Of a DNA stretch of 64,000 nt, positions 9,470 through 19,645 are shown piece by piece. The position numbers were made by a program, and so were the translations under genes. Within the stretch, counting starts at the first letter, position 1. Each line of letters opens with the position of its first letter. The DNA is from an uncultured Luminiphilus sp. Its GTDB lineage: Bacteria > Pseudomonadota > Gammaproteobacteria > Pseudomonadales > Halieaceae. The notes under the pieces were generated by a model. It was not told the origin of the DNA and ran no database searches. It saw only the letters and a program-made list of their open reading frames with translations. Where the stretch lies: the NCBI GenBank assembly GCA_943840615.1, contig CALSVI010000012.1, positions 1-64,000 on the forward strand, in the 5' to 3' direction.

Positions 9470-11263
9470 TTATGCCTGAGCTCGAAGCTGTATTTGCCAT
9501 AGCTCCGCGTACTTTCCTGAAGCGGCAAGCAAGCTCGCGTGAGTGCCCTCCTCGATAACAGCACCTCGATCGATAACAACGATTCGGTCGGCATCAACGA
9601 TGGTGGACAGTCGGTGGGCAATCACCAATGCCGTATGTCGACCAGCCAACTGGCGGAATGCAGCCATGACCGCTTGCTCCGAATGACTATCCAGGCTGGA
9701 AGTGGCCTCATCAAAAATCAGAATGTCCGCCTCCTTTAACACGGCCCTGGCGATCGATACACGTTGACGCTCACCTCCAGATAACTTCAGTCCACGCTCT
9801 CCTACCACTGTGTCGAGCCCATCTGGCAAGCGCTCAACGACCTCGTTGAGAAAGGCGGCCTCGACTGCCCGATCGACTTCATCGTCGGTTGCACTGGGCC
9901 GCCCGTAGCGAATATTTTCACGCAGCGAATCATTAAACAAAACGCAGTCCTGCGGCACGACGGCAATGGCCTGTCGCAATGACTCAAGGCTCACCGAACG
10001 GATATCAGTGTCATCGATTTCAATCGCGCCCCCCTTAGGGTCATAAAATCGAAACAGCAGCTTGCTCACCGTCGATTTTCCCGCGCCACTGGAACCGACT
10101 AACGCGACGGTTTCACCCCCAGCGATATCCATCGTAAAGCGCCGCAGCACCTCACTACCCTCGCGGTAGGAAAAATCGACCCCCGCAAAGTGAATCCGAC
10201 CTTCGGTCACCGACAGCGCCTTCGCATTCGGCTCGCTTTGAATGGAAACCCTCTCCTCCAGAACGCTAAACAGCCGCTCTATATTGGCCAGTGCTGCCTT
10301 GATTTCTCGATAGACAAAGCCCAAAAAACCTAATGGCATAAAGAGCTGCAGCATGAATTGGTTCACCAGAATAAAATCACCGAGGGTCATACTTCCCTCG
10401 TCTACCGCCATTGCAGCCATACCCAGCATGGCGGTCTGGCTCACGGCAATAATGAGTGCCTGCCCTCCATTGAGCGCAAATAACGACAGCCGATTTTTAC
10501 GCCGGGCTTGTTCCCAGATATCGAGCGCCACGTCGTAGCGCTCTGCTTCAAACGCTTCGTTATTGAAGTACTTCACTGTTTCGTAATTAAGGAGGCTATC
10601 GACTGCGCGGGTGTTGCTGTCTGAGTCGGCCGCGTTAACCTCGCGAACATACTGCGTGCGCCAGCGGGTCGCGCGAAAGGAAAAACTGCCGTAGAGGAGC
10701 ACTGATACGACAATCACCGCCGCATATTCCGCACCGTAATTAACCAGCAAAATCCCTGCGACCATCGTAATTTCAAACAGGGTGGGGGCAATGTTGAAAA
10801 TAAAAAATCGAAGCAGAAAGCTAATGCCGTTGGTGCCCCGCTCAATATCTCGCGCCAGCCCACCAGTGCGCCGGTTTAAGTGGTAGTCAACGTCGAGGCT
10901 GTGAACGTGTCGAAACGTTTGCAGGCTAATGCTATGCATCGCCTTTTCTGTGACCCGACCAAACAAGGTATCGCGCAGTTCGGCAAATAGTGTGTTGGTC
11001 AGCCTGGCGGCTCCGTAAGCCAACACCAGCAATAAAATAACGTGTATCGCCAACTGCCCGGAATCGGTATCCAACCCATCGACCAGCGCCTTCAGCAGAA
11101 AAGGAATGCAGAGCAGCCCCGCCTTCGCCCCAAGCAGGCAGAGGAGCGCCAACGCGACCCGATTACGACTAACACGCAAAATAGGAGCGAGGCGCCACCA
11201 CAGCTTGGAGATCAGATAACGAGTACTCGCCGTGGTGTCTTCGTTGAATCCTTGGCTACGCAT
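9470..11263 (-). CDS. ABC transporter, permease and ATPase fused (Atm1/HMT1-type)
   Basis: TM domain with NYETVKYFNNEAFE, Walker A GSSGAGKST, LSGGERQRVSIARA; internal start MRSQGFN at 11263 preferred. Confidence 0.85.
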   Translation of the reverse strand: MRSQGFNEDTTASTRYLISKLWWRLAPILRVSRNRVALALLCLLGAKAGLLCIPFLLKALVDGLDTDSGQLAIHVILLLVLAYGAARLTNTLFAELRDTLFGRVTEKAMHSISLQTFRHVHSLDVDYHLNRRTGGLARDIERGTNGISFLLRFFIFNIAPTLFEITMVAGILLVNYGAEYAAVIVVSVLLYGSFSFRATRWRTQYVREVNAADSDSNTRAVDSLLNYETVKYFNNEAFEAERYDVALDIWEQARRKNRLSLFALNGGQALIIAVSQTAMLGMAAMAVDEGSMTLGDFILVNQFMLQLFMPLGFLGFVYREIKAALANIERLFSVLEERVSIQSEPNAKALSVTEGRIHFAGVDFSYREGSEVLRRFTMDIAGGETVALVGSSGAGKSTVSKLLFRFYDPKGGAIEIDDTDIRSVSLESLRQAIAVVPQDCVLFNDSLRENIRYGRPSATDDEVDRAVEAAFLNEVVERLPDGLDTVVGERGLKLSGGERQRVSIARAVLKEADILIFDEATSSLDSHSEQAVMAAFRQLAGRHTALVIAHRLSTIVDADRIVVIDRGAVIEEGTHASLLAASGKYAELWQIQLRAQA

Positions 11264-11588
11264 GCCACTCCAAGCCGTATCCCCGAGGGGCCGTATCGAA
11301 TGAATACTCGAGACACCGACCGCTCGCGCCCTGAGTATGAAGCGGAAAGCGGTTGGCATGCCTACGCTGTAAGGCAGCGGCACCTCAACATCTCCCGGCG
11401 CACACATTGCCCCGATTCGCTTCCTATTGCTACTGATCTAAATGCCATCGATTTTTGATCGGCAGTGGCGGCATTTTAAAAAGACTGGCGCATCGAATCT
11501 GAAAAGGCGATGCTCACCAAAATCCAGTCATGATTGGCTTTGATACCCAGAACGCCACGTGCACTGGTCAAAATAAAGGAAAAGCGTT

Positions 11589-12437
11589 ATGCCGCAAGTC
11601 AGGCACCTGCCACCGGATTGCTCGACCGACGACCTTATCGATCTGCTCGAACAGGACGGGGCAGCCATTGTGGATGGCTTTGTCAGTGATGCTTGGCTGG
11701 CAGAGTTCAACGCCGCTGTTCAAACCTCGGTCGACCACTACACGCCCTATGATTACGGAGAGCCAGAAGCGGAAGAATTTCTGGGTCGTCAAACCGTAAG
11801 GTTGAATGGCCTTTTGAATAAGGCTCCGAACTACATCGACTTGATCTCCGACGAACGACTGCTCACCGTCATGGATCACTTTCTTGGGCCCCAATGCGGT
11901 CAGTACCGCCTCAATTCCAGCGAAGTCATTGAAATTCATCGTGGTGAGACTGCGCAAGAGCTTCATTGGGATGATGTGATCTGGCCCGCCCATTTCTGGG
12001 CGCCCGACAAGTTATTGCAATTTAATGTGATGGTTGCCGCAACTGATTTCACAGAAAATAACGGTGCGACACAGGTCGTACCCGGCAGCCATCAGTGGGA
12101 TCACAGCACACGCGAAGCAAAGGCAGAAGAAGTCACGTTGGCCACAATGAAGGCGGGGAGCGCTGTCTTCATACCAGGTAAAACGCTTCATGGCGGCGGC
12201 ACCAATACCGATGGCACGAAGCGCAGAGCCATTGTGGCGTCTTATGTGCTGGGCTGGCTTCGCACTCAGGAGAATCACTTTCTGCACACCACGGTGGAGC
12301 AAGCCAGGCAGTGGCCGGAGAGGGTCCGGCAACTATTGGGCTATGATCTGTACGCGCACTACGACGAGAATATTCAAGGCGGCCCGCTGGGCTACTACGA
12401 ATACGGCAGCCCTAGCGCCCTATTTGAAAACAAGTGA
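11589..12437 (+). CDS. phytanoyl-CoA dioxygenase (PhyH) family protein
   Basis: ELHWDDVIWPAHFWAPDKLLQFNVMVAATDFTENNGATQVVPGSH, HGGGTNTDGTKRRAI. Confidence 0.8.
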   Translation: MPQVRHLPPDCSTDDLIDLLEQDGAAIVDGFVSDAWLAEFNAAVQTSVDHYTPYDYGEPEAEEFLGRQTVRLNGLLNKAPNYIDLISDERLLTVMDHFLGPQCGQYRLNSSEVIEIHRGETAQELHWDDVIWPAHFWAPDKLLQFNVMVAATDFTENNGATQVVPGSHQWDHSTREAKAEEVTLATMKAGSAVFIPGKTLHGGGTNTDGTKRRAIVASYVLGWLRTQENHFLHTTVEQARQWPERVRQLLGYDLYAHYDENIQGGPLGYYEYGSPSALFENK

Positions 12438-12458
12438 CAGCAGTAACGCTTATGTGTG

Positions 12459-12483
12459 CGCGCTAACTGCTGGCAGTAGCGCG
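12459..12483. terminator. hairpin between convergent PhyH and phoB-like genes
   Basis: CGCGCT-A-ACTG-CTGG-CAGT-AGCGCG; no clear U-tract. Confidence 0.4.
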
Positions 12484-12492
12484 AGATGATAG

Positions 12493-13191
12493 TTAGCCTA
12501 GATCTCTAGGGGAGAATCGATAACCCGTCCCGTACACCGTCTGGATGAGGTCGCTGTATGAGGGATTAACGTCCTCCAGCACTTTGCGAAGCCTTCTAAC
12601 GTGAACATCGATGGTGCGCTCCTGCACAGACACATTGGCTTCCCAAATCCGCTCCAGTAACTGCGCTCGCGAGAAAGCGTGCTCAGGGTGTTCCATAAAA
12701 AACTGGAGCAACTTGAACTCTTTCGGCCCTACCGAGAGGACACTGGGGCCCATGGTAATTCGATGGCTGTCCACTTCCAAAACCAGGTCGCCCACTCTTA
12801 ATTTTTCTCGCTGGCTTCCGCCTTCAGCACTGCGGAATAGGGCCCGAATTCGCGCAAGTAACTCCTTCGGCGAGAAAGGCTTGGTGATGTAGTCATGAGC
12901 CCCCATGTCGAGCCCCTGAATAATGCTCTCTTCATCGGTTTTCGCAGTCAGCATGATGACAGGGAGAAAGCGGGTCGCCTCCTCTTTGCGCAGCCTTTTT
13001 AACAGCTCTATGCCGCTGGCCCCAGGGAGCATCCAGTCGAGCAACACCAAGTCTGGAAGTTGATCCGTGATCAACCAATAAGCGTCCTGAATATCGGCAG
13101 CCTCCAGACACTCGAAACCAGCAACGCCCAGTGAAGTTATAAGCATTTCCCTGATGGCTGGCTCATCGTCGACTACCAATATCTTCCTCAC
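12493..13191 (-). CDS. phoB: PhoB-like OmpR-family response regulator
   Basis: VRKILVVDDEPAIREML receiver and winged helix DVHVRRLRKVLEDVNPSYSDLIQTVYGTGYRFSPR; GTG start at 13191 preferred; no adjacent histidine kinase. Confidence 0.75.
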   Translation of the reverse strand: MRKILVVDDEPAIREMLITSLGVAGFECLEAADIQDAYWLITDQLPDLVLLDWMLPGASGIELLKRLRKEEATRFLPVIMLTAKTDEESIIQGLDMGAHDYITKPFSPKELLARIRALFRSAEGGSQREKLRVGDLVLEVDSHRITMGPSVLSVGPKEFKLLQFFMEHPEHAFSRAQLLERIWEANVSVQERTIDVHVRRLRKVLEDVNPSYSDLIQTVYGTGYRFSPRDLG

Positions 13192-13336
13192 GAGAATGCC
13201 GTCCACCAATAAAAATGGCGGTGGCAAAATATCGCAGGCTTGCTGCCAACCACATTGATCTCACCAAGAGCGGTCGCCACCCTCGACCAGCTATACCGTT
13301 GCCTCAGCAACTCCGCTGCATGATGTGCAGTTGCGT

Positions 13337-14809
13337 TCATAGCGTCCCGGGAAGTGTCCAAGATGCCCACCAAGGATCTGTGCCGTCGGGATTGACCGCA
13401 CCGATATAGGTGGTTGAGTCGAGATACTCCCCATCAGCGACAGATTCGGGGTAAGCGCCATTAATCACCTCCCAGTCCAGAGCCGCCAGGCCAAATGCCT
13501 CGGGTGCCTGAGAACTTAATAGGTCGTCCAACTGCGCATCCGTCTCTGTGACGCTGGAGGCATCAAACACCACATTTGGCGACGAAAGCGCACCGTGAAC
13601 ACCTACGCCCTGACCGCAATCCTGTATCCAGTTGTTAATCACAAGTGCGGTGCTGACCAGCGCTTCTGAACCAGAGCCATCAACATTAATACAGCTATCG
13701 ACCGCAGTTTCGGAGGAATCCGTGACCGTCACGACAGTGTTATGAAAAAAGCCGCCCGAACGCTTCTTGAAGTTCAAACTGTAGGTGTCGCGATCCGCGA
13801 CTTTATCGTTGATGATCGTAACGTTCGCCAAGGTTGGCTTGGAGAGAAAACCCTCTGAAGAACCCTCTGTATCCATTTCGAACGCTTCACCCTTTGCACC
13901 GTCCTGCTTGACGATAATGTACTGAAGGTTGCCCTGATAACCTTCATCCCAGTCGACCGAGTCATCGTTGTTATTGGTGAAGACGCCATGCTTCACATTG
14001 ACAGTGCCGCCGTAGAATTCAATACCGTCATCCGAGTTGCCATGCACCTGGATGTAGTCCATCTCGGTACCTCGACCAACCCCCACCAATGAGATGCCGT
14101 TAATCTCATTACCTGTAGAGAACTCGTAGCCACCTTCAGCCACGACGACGTAGCGGAGCACGCCACTGCTGTCATCAGGGTCATAACCTCCCGCAAAGCC
14201 AGACTCACCCTCGGAGTCGATGTCGCAGTAACTGCCGCCCAGAGCACACTCGTTGTGCGGCGCGTAACCATGAATAATCAAGCCACCCCATTCACCAGCG
14301 CCGTCATAGCCATCGTCATCTGAAGAGAAGACGATTGGCGCATCGGATGTACCCATAGCCATAATTTTGCTGCCGCGGGTAATCAACAAATTGGCAAATG
14401 TGCCGCTCTTACCCAACACTTCAACTCCCGCCTCGATAGTCAACGTCACGGCCTGAACGGCGCTGCCGTCGTCCAGCGTGCCGTCACTGTTGATTTCGAG
14501 TTGTCCGTTACCGTTGCCAACAGTCACGCGGTCAGACATCAAATAGCTCAAACCAGAGGAAAGTGTCATATCTTCAGAGATCGTGGCAGGGAGTTCACAT
14601 AACCCCTCGCTGACTTCAGAAGTATCCTCGGGACACGCCTTTGCAGCGTCGCTACCAGAGTCACCGCCGCTGGAGTCGCCACCACTTGAGCCTCCACCAT
14701 CATTTGCGGGTGCTTCAATATTGATCGTCGTGCTCTCATCACCCGAACAGGCGCTGAGCAAAAAGGCGAGAAAAGTTAATACAAAGATCTGCTTCATCAG
14801 GGGCCTCAT
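13337..14809 (-). CDS. secreted lipoprotein, probably repetitive beta fold
   Basis: Lipobox FLLSACSGDES, Gly/Ser/Asp linker, D/N-rich repetitive body. Confidence 0.65.
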   Translation of the reverse strand: MRPLMKQIFVLTFLAFLLSACSGDESTTINIEAPANDGGGSSGGDSSGGDSGSDAAKACPEDTSEVSEGLCELPATISEDMTLSSGLSYLMSDRVTVGNGNGQLEINSDGTLDDGSAVQAVTLTIEAGVEVLGKSGTFANLLITRGSKIMAMGTSDAPIVFSSDDDGYDGAGEWGGLIIHGYAPHNECALGGSYCDIDSEGESGFAGGYDPDDSSGVLRYVVVAEGGYEFSTGNEINGISLVGVGRGTEMDYIQVHGNSDDGIEFYGGTVNVKHGVFTNNNDDSVDWDEGYQGNLQYIIVKQDGAKGEAFEMDTEGSSEGFLSKPTLANVTIINDKVADRDTYSLNFKKRSGGFFHNTVVTVTDSSETAVDSCINVDGSGSEALVSTALVINNWIQDCGQGVGVHGALSSPNVVFDASSVTETDAQLDDLLSSQAPEAFGLAALDWEVINGAYPESVADGEYLDSTTYIGAVNPDGTDPWWASWTLPGTL

Positions 14810-14846
14810 CTAGTTGAAGTCTTTGGAAAGTGATTGAGGTGGGGCG

Positions 14847-17800
14847 TTAAAACTGCCAGTCCAGACCGAGCTGTATCGTCGGTCCGCGGTTATAAACTTG
14901 AAATGGCTGGCCTCCCTGCGTGTACTCAACTTTCTTATCCAGCAGGTTCTCTAGCTTGGCTTTTACAGTCAGCGCATCGGAGATGTCGAAGCGGTAAACA
15001 AGGTTGAGATCGAGCCGTGGTTCCAGGAACACATCTGGTTGACCCGATACGCCCACGTCTGCGATGGACTTACCGTTCTGGTTTAGCAGCACCGTTAGCT
15101 GATGCCCTGCACTGAGGTGGTCGTAGCCAAAAATAATATTGGCTGTATATTCCGGCTGCCCTTGCAGCGCACGGCTGGGCTGATTTTCAGCAGAAACCTC
15201 AGATTCAATGAACGCCGCGTTAAACGCCAGAAAGAACGATTGGTCGTAACCATCACCGAGGAGAAACTCGAACCGACCATCTACCTCGACGCCATATAAC
15301 TCCGCAGAGTCGGAATTTTGGAAAGTGCGTGAGTTCCCCGCCGTTCCAGAAGCAGCCTGAACGACCCTCTCAATCGGCTTGTCCATGTCCTTGTAAAACA
15401 AAGCCACAGATAAGCTGTCGGCCTCTGACAGATACCATTCCCAGCGGAGATCCGCGTTGATGATGTCTGATATTTCGAGGAACGGATTACCCCGCACTCG
15501 AAAGTTAAACTCATTGTCATAAAAAGTCGCGTTAGCTGCCTCTTTGAAATCGGGCCTTGCTACCGTCTGAGAGACTGCCAAGCGCAATTGCTGGGTATCG
15601 TTGATAAACCAGTTGACACCAAGGCTAGGTAAAAAGCTGTCTTCGTCTATGACAGATTGCACTGCCCCCTGCTCACCCTGCAGTGAGAACGTGTCGGTTG
15701 TCTGTTCGTAGGTTTCGTAGCGTCCCCCAAAAACCACCTGCCAGACAGACTCAAAGGTGTGGTCGTACATCAGGTAGGCGCTGTTGTACTTCAACTCCGC
15801 GTCATAACTATCCGACGCAAGGGTTTTATCCACGAACACCAAGCCCGTGTTTGGGCTGTTGGAAATGCCTCCCTGGCCGCCAGCATCGCAACCGCTTCGG
15901 GTCGCCGTGCCATCGCAGGTATACACCACATCTGACACCAGCAAGCTGTCAGTACGGAGCAAATCGTCGCGGACCTGGTTCACATTGAAGCCGTAGGTCG
16001 CACTATCAGAGTCCCGCTCGCGGGATATCAGCTGCAAGCCCGTTGTGAGTTGAGAGAAACTCGCGCCGTTATCAAATACGTCCCAGCTCAGTTGAGCTGA
16101 CAGATCAAGATTGTCATCCACCAGTTCGTCATAGCGGCGGATGATCGTGCCTGGCTCTAAAATAAAACCATTAAATAAATTGGATTGCTGATCATTAGCC
16201 TTTTGAAAGTCGTATTGCGCTTTCAATGGCCCGGGATCGGTAGCACTGGCTGCCGCTGTAAAATCAAACTCTCTGCGATCCGGAGCGTATCGATCGGCTT
16301 GGCTCAGCGTCGCCTGCCAATCGAGCAAGACAGACCCTGCATCGTCCAAAAAATGGGAACCCGCGAACTGAGTCGATAAGTACTGTCGCTCTTCCCATTG
16401 GATGGTCTGGCGAAGAAGCGCCTGAAACTCGTCCCCTTCCTGGCCGACCGACCGCTCCAACTGGCTCTCGGTGACCCTAGAGGCCACGGTGTTCCACTCA
16501 AAGGTGTTGTCGCCTATGTTCCATCCCACAGAGACAAAACCATTTACCTCCACCATATTGGTGTACTGACGGTAGAGAAAGTTATCGGCAATTTCCCCCT
16601 GGGATTCATAGGTGTAGCGCTCACCATTCTCACGTTTACTCCAGGCGTTGGAGTAGTTCATTGCGGCGTAGACGCCAAGCTCCGATTCGTCAAATAGAAA
16701 CAGATCACCAAAATTGAGCCCAAACTTGGCATCAGGTGAAGCGGCCTTGAACTGAGGGTCAAAGCCGTCTTGCATTAACAAGGCGCCCGCGCGACGAAGC
16801 TCCCCCTCAGTAAAATCATCTAGTGCGAAGCGCTGTCCTGTTTCGCTGTCAATCGCCTCGCCAGATTGGAGAAACTCGGAGATCACCGAGAGCGCTGCGT
16901 CCTCACGCCTGGTACCGTCATCCCAGCCAACAACATCAAAATCACCCCCGAGAGGATCGACGAAAATGGTTTCGCCAGTAAGACCCGTGGTAAAGCCGCC
17001 CTGCATGGACAACTCCCGCACCCGTTCGTCCGGGAAGGTTTTCGTATTGATCACAAGATTGCCGCCGGTGGATTCACCCGGCATGGGAGTCAAAAAGGTC
17101 TTTTTGATATCGAGCTGATTGACGAAGTTTGAGGGGAACAGGTCTAGGGGAACGGTCCTTTTTGAGGGATTCGTTGAGGGCATAGTGGCGTTGTTCAGTG
17201 TTGCGGAGACATACCGTCCACCAAGACCCCGAATAAATACGTACTTGTTATCCTGAACCGAAACTCCCGGTACTCGAACAACTGAAGCAGCCACATCGGA
17301 GTCTGCAAATCTTGCCAACAGTTCGACGCCAATCGTGTCGACAATGTTGGTGGTGTCGCGCTCACTGACCTCAAGACCAGCCGGGTCAAAAGAGGCGACT
17401 ACAAACACCTCCTCAAGATCAGGTGCCAAGACCTGCATTGTTTCACCGGCTTCATTGATAGTGAGTTGGACCGAACGTGTAAGCCCTCCCACGACGCGAA
17501 AGTTCCCAGTTTGATCAGCGACTTGGGTCCTATAGCGACCGCGAGGCAGCGTTACGGCGGCTTCTCCCGCGCTGTTCGTTTGAAGGGATATTCCCAGCCC
17601 GGCGATATAAACAGGTTCATACCTAGCAGGGGCCTCACCCCGCCTCACCCTAATATTCAGGGTTCCCTCAGCAGCTGCTTTGCGCTCAGTAACACCTTCG
17701 ATTTGAGAATAAACATCCACAAAGACATCGTTTCGATCCATCTGCACAATGGCATCCACGAGCTGTCCAGCGCCCGAAGTGAAGCGAGTAGTGATGCGCC

Positions 17801-18050
17801 CCTCTGAAGTGTCGATTCCCAAAGTGTGAGTCCCTTCACCCGGAAGATCAGCAAAGAGCGAACCGTCCGTTGCAGTCGTACCGACCCAAACTTGATCTAT
17901 GGATACCTTGGCATCAGCAAGCGGAGCGTCAGCCGAGAAAACATGGACAAGAATTTCATCAGCGGCATCGGCAGAGCTGGCAATAGATATCCAGCACACC
18001 ATCACTGACAGAATGGGAAAACAACATCGAACTAGTGAATGGAAAAACAT
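14847..18050 (-). CDS. TonB-dependent receptor with N-terminal carboxypeptidase-regulatory-like domains
   Basis: Signal peptide, plug (VVRVPGVSVQDNKYVFIRGLGGRYVSATLNNATMPS), beta-barrel C-terminus LGLDWQF. Confidence 0.85.
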   Translation of the reverse strand: MFFHSLVRCCFPILSVMVCWISIASSADAADEILVHVFSADAPLADAKVSIDQVWVGTTATDGSLFADLPGEGTHTLGIDTSEGRITTRFTSGAGQLVDAIVQMDRNDVFVDVYSQIEGVTERKAAAEGTLNIRVRRGEAPARYEPVYIAGLGISLQTNSAGEAAVTLPRGRYRTQVADQTGNFRVVGGLTRSVQLTINEAGETMQVLAPDLEEVFVVASFDPAGLEVSERDTTNIVDTIGVELLARFADSDVAASVVRVPGVSVQDNKYVFIRGLGGRYVSATLNNATMPSTNPSKRTVPLDLFPSNFVNQLDIKKTFLTPMPGESTGGNLVINTKTFPDERVRELSMQGGFTTGLTGETIFVDPLGGDFDVVGWDDGTRREDAALSVISEFLQSGEAIDSETGQRFALDDFTEGELRRAGALLMQDGFDPQFKAASPDAKFGLNFGDLFLFDESELGVYAAMNYSNAWSKRENGERYTYESQGEIADNFLYRQYTNMVEVNGFVSVGWNIGDNTFEWNTVASRVTESQLERSVGQEGDEFQALLRQTIQWEERQYLSTQFAGSHFLDDAGSVLLDWQATLSQADRYAPDRREFDFTAAASATDPGPLKAQYDFQKANDQQSNLFNGFILEPGTIIRRYDELVDDNLDLSAQLSWDVFDNGASFSQLTTGLQLISRERDSDSATYGFNVNQVRDDLLRTDSLLVSDVVYTCDGTATRSGCDAGGQGGISNSPNTGLVFVDKTLASDSYDAELKYNSAYLMYDHTFESVWQVVFGGRYETYEQTTDTFSLQGEQGAVQSVIDEDSFLPSLGVNWFINDTQQLRLAVSQTVARPDFKEAANATFYDNEFNFRVRGNPFLEISDIINADLRWEWYLSEADSLSVALFYKDMDKPIERVVQAASGTAGNSRTFQNSDSAELYGVEVDGRFEFLLGDGYDQSFFLAFNAAFIESEVSAENQPSRALQGQPEYTANIIFGYDHLSAGHQLTVLLNQNGKSIADVGVSGQPDVFLEPRLDLNLVYRFDISDALTVKAKLENLLDKKVEYTQGGQPFQVYNRGPTIQLGLDWQF

Positions 18051-18144
18051 TGATCGCTCTGGCTAGGTTTGGCTGTCGAGCTAAACCTTAGGGCCAGAGC
18101 GTGAAACTTTGATGGCGATGACTTTACGGAACGTTGAATTATTT

Positions 18145-18162
18145 GTTTCATTTATGTGACAT
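18145..18162 (-). promoter_or_regulatory. Pho-box-like site upstream of the TonB receptor
   Basis: Minus strand ATGTCACATAAATGAAAC matches CTGTCATAWAWCTGTCAY at 13 of 18 positions by hand count, about 95 nt upstream of the start codon. Confidence 0.4.
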
Positions 18163-18171
18163 GAGCGCGCA

Positions 18172-18198
18172 CAAAAAAGCCCGGCGAATGCCGGGCTT
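18172..18198 (-). terminator. rho-independent terminator of the thiolase gene
   Basis: Minus strand AAGCCCGGC-ATTC-GCCGGGCTT followed by a T-run. Confidence 0.9.
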
Positions 18199-18218
18199 CC
18201 CAGAAAAACGTTCTCGAA

Positions 18219-19460
18219 TTACACGCGTTCAATAATGATCGCGGGGGCCATACCGCCCGCCGCGCACATGGTAATCAGTGCGTAGCGCCCATTCTGGCGC
18301 TCGAGCTCATCGAGTGCTGTGCCCACCAGAATCGAACCGGTCGCGCCGATGGGATGGCCCAGGGCCATCGCACCGCCGTTGATATTGACCTTTTCTCGAT
18401 CGAGGTCGAGCCTCCGGATGAAACGCTCTGCCACAACAGAGAACGCCTCGTTGATTTCCCACACATCGATATCATCTTTGGTGAGTCCGGCTTTCATCAG
18501 AACTTTCTCTGCCGCCGGCACCGGCGCGTTTAACATCAGCGTGGGGCAATCGCCCATGTTTGCTGTGGCGACAATCCGTGCCCGCGGCGTCATGCCGCTT
18601 TTTTCCATGTAGGCCTCTGAGGCCAGCAAGAGTGCCGCCGCACCGTCGACCACGCCCGAAGAATTGCCAGCATGATGGATATGGTTGAACTCAGTTATCT
18701 CGGGATATTTCTGTTGGATCAGAGCGCCGTAGGTGGTGCCCGCCTCGTCGACCGGCACATCTCGCACCACGCTGAAGACCGTTTTCAGCTCTGACAGGCC
18801 CTCTCTTGTAGTCTCGGGTCGAGGGAATTCCTCGTGATCGAGGGCCACTGTGCCATCGGGGTTCTTGACCGTGACCAAAGACTTGTCGAAGCGGCCCTCG
18901 GCAATGGCCTGCGCGGCCCGCGCCTGGCTTACCAGCGCAAGGTCATCCACCGCGTCACGATCAATGCCCTCAAGAGTGGCAATCGCATCGGCACAGACAC
19001 CCTGCTGCGACTGGGGGTGCATGGCGCGCAGTTCCAGGTTGCCCGAGTCGATCATGGGCGGCGTAGACGGGTCAGCAATCTGGCCGTGGTAGCTCATCAT
19101 CTCGGTACCACCTGCGATCACCAGATCTTCCATGCCCGACATGATCTGCGCCGCGGCGAGATTCACGGTGGTAATGCCCGAGCCGCAGAAACGGTCCAAA
19201 GTCACACCCGAAGAGCGCACGTCGTAGCCGGCGTTGAGTGCTGCCATGCGGCCCAGATCACCGCCCTGCTTACCCGCTTGCGATGAGGTGCCCCAGATGA
19301 TGTCGTCGACGTCGGCAGTATTGAGGCTGTTCCGCTCGGCCATGGCAGCGAGCACAGTGGAACCGAGGTAAGAGGGATGCAGGTGCGCGAGTGCGCCCTT
19401 TCCGACCTTGCCGATGCCGCGGGGGGTGCGGCACGCATCAACAATATAGGCATTACCCAT
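18219..19460 (-). CDS. acetyl-CoA C-acetyltransferase (thiolase)
   Basis: DRFCGSGITTVNLAAAQIMSG, INGGAMALGHPIGATG, CAAGGMAPA; start MGNAYIVDA at 19460. Confidence 0.9.
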   Translation of the reverse strand: MGNAYIVDACRTPRGIGKVGKGALAHLHPSYLGSTVLAAMAERNSLNTADVDDIIWGTSSQAGKQGGDLGRMAALNAGYDVRSSGVTLDRFCGSGITTVNLAAAQIMSGMEDLVIAGGTEMMSYHGQIADPSTPPMIDSGNLELRAMHPQSQQGVCADAIATLEGIDRDAVDDLALVSQARAAQAIAEGRFDKSLVTVKNPDGTVALDHEEFPRPETTREGLSELKTVFSVVRDVPVDEAGTTYGALIQQKYPEITEFNHIHHAGNSSGVVDGAAALLLASEAYMEKSGMTPRARIVATANMGDCPTLMLNAPVPAAEKVLMKAGLTKDDIDVWEINEAFSVVAERFIRRLDLDREKVNINGGAMALGHPIGATGSILVGTALDELERQNGRYALITMCAAGGMAPAIIIERV

Positions 19461-19645
19461 AATTTTTCTCCTGAAACATCTGGCTGTGACGCGCATGCGC
19501 GTCTTTGATTTATTAATGACTGCCGGAGCAGTAGAAATGACCCTGCACGCTACGTGGCGTGCTGAAGGGAGTCAAATGACTGACAGGTCATGCCTCTTCA
19601 GACAATTATCTGGACATTGCCAGCATTGCCGAAAAGGCTGTTGAT

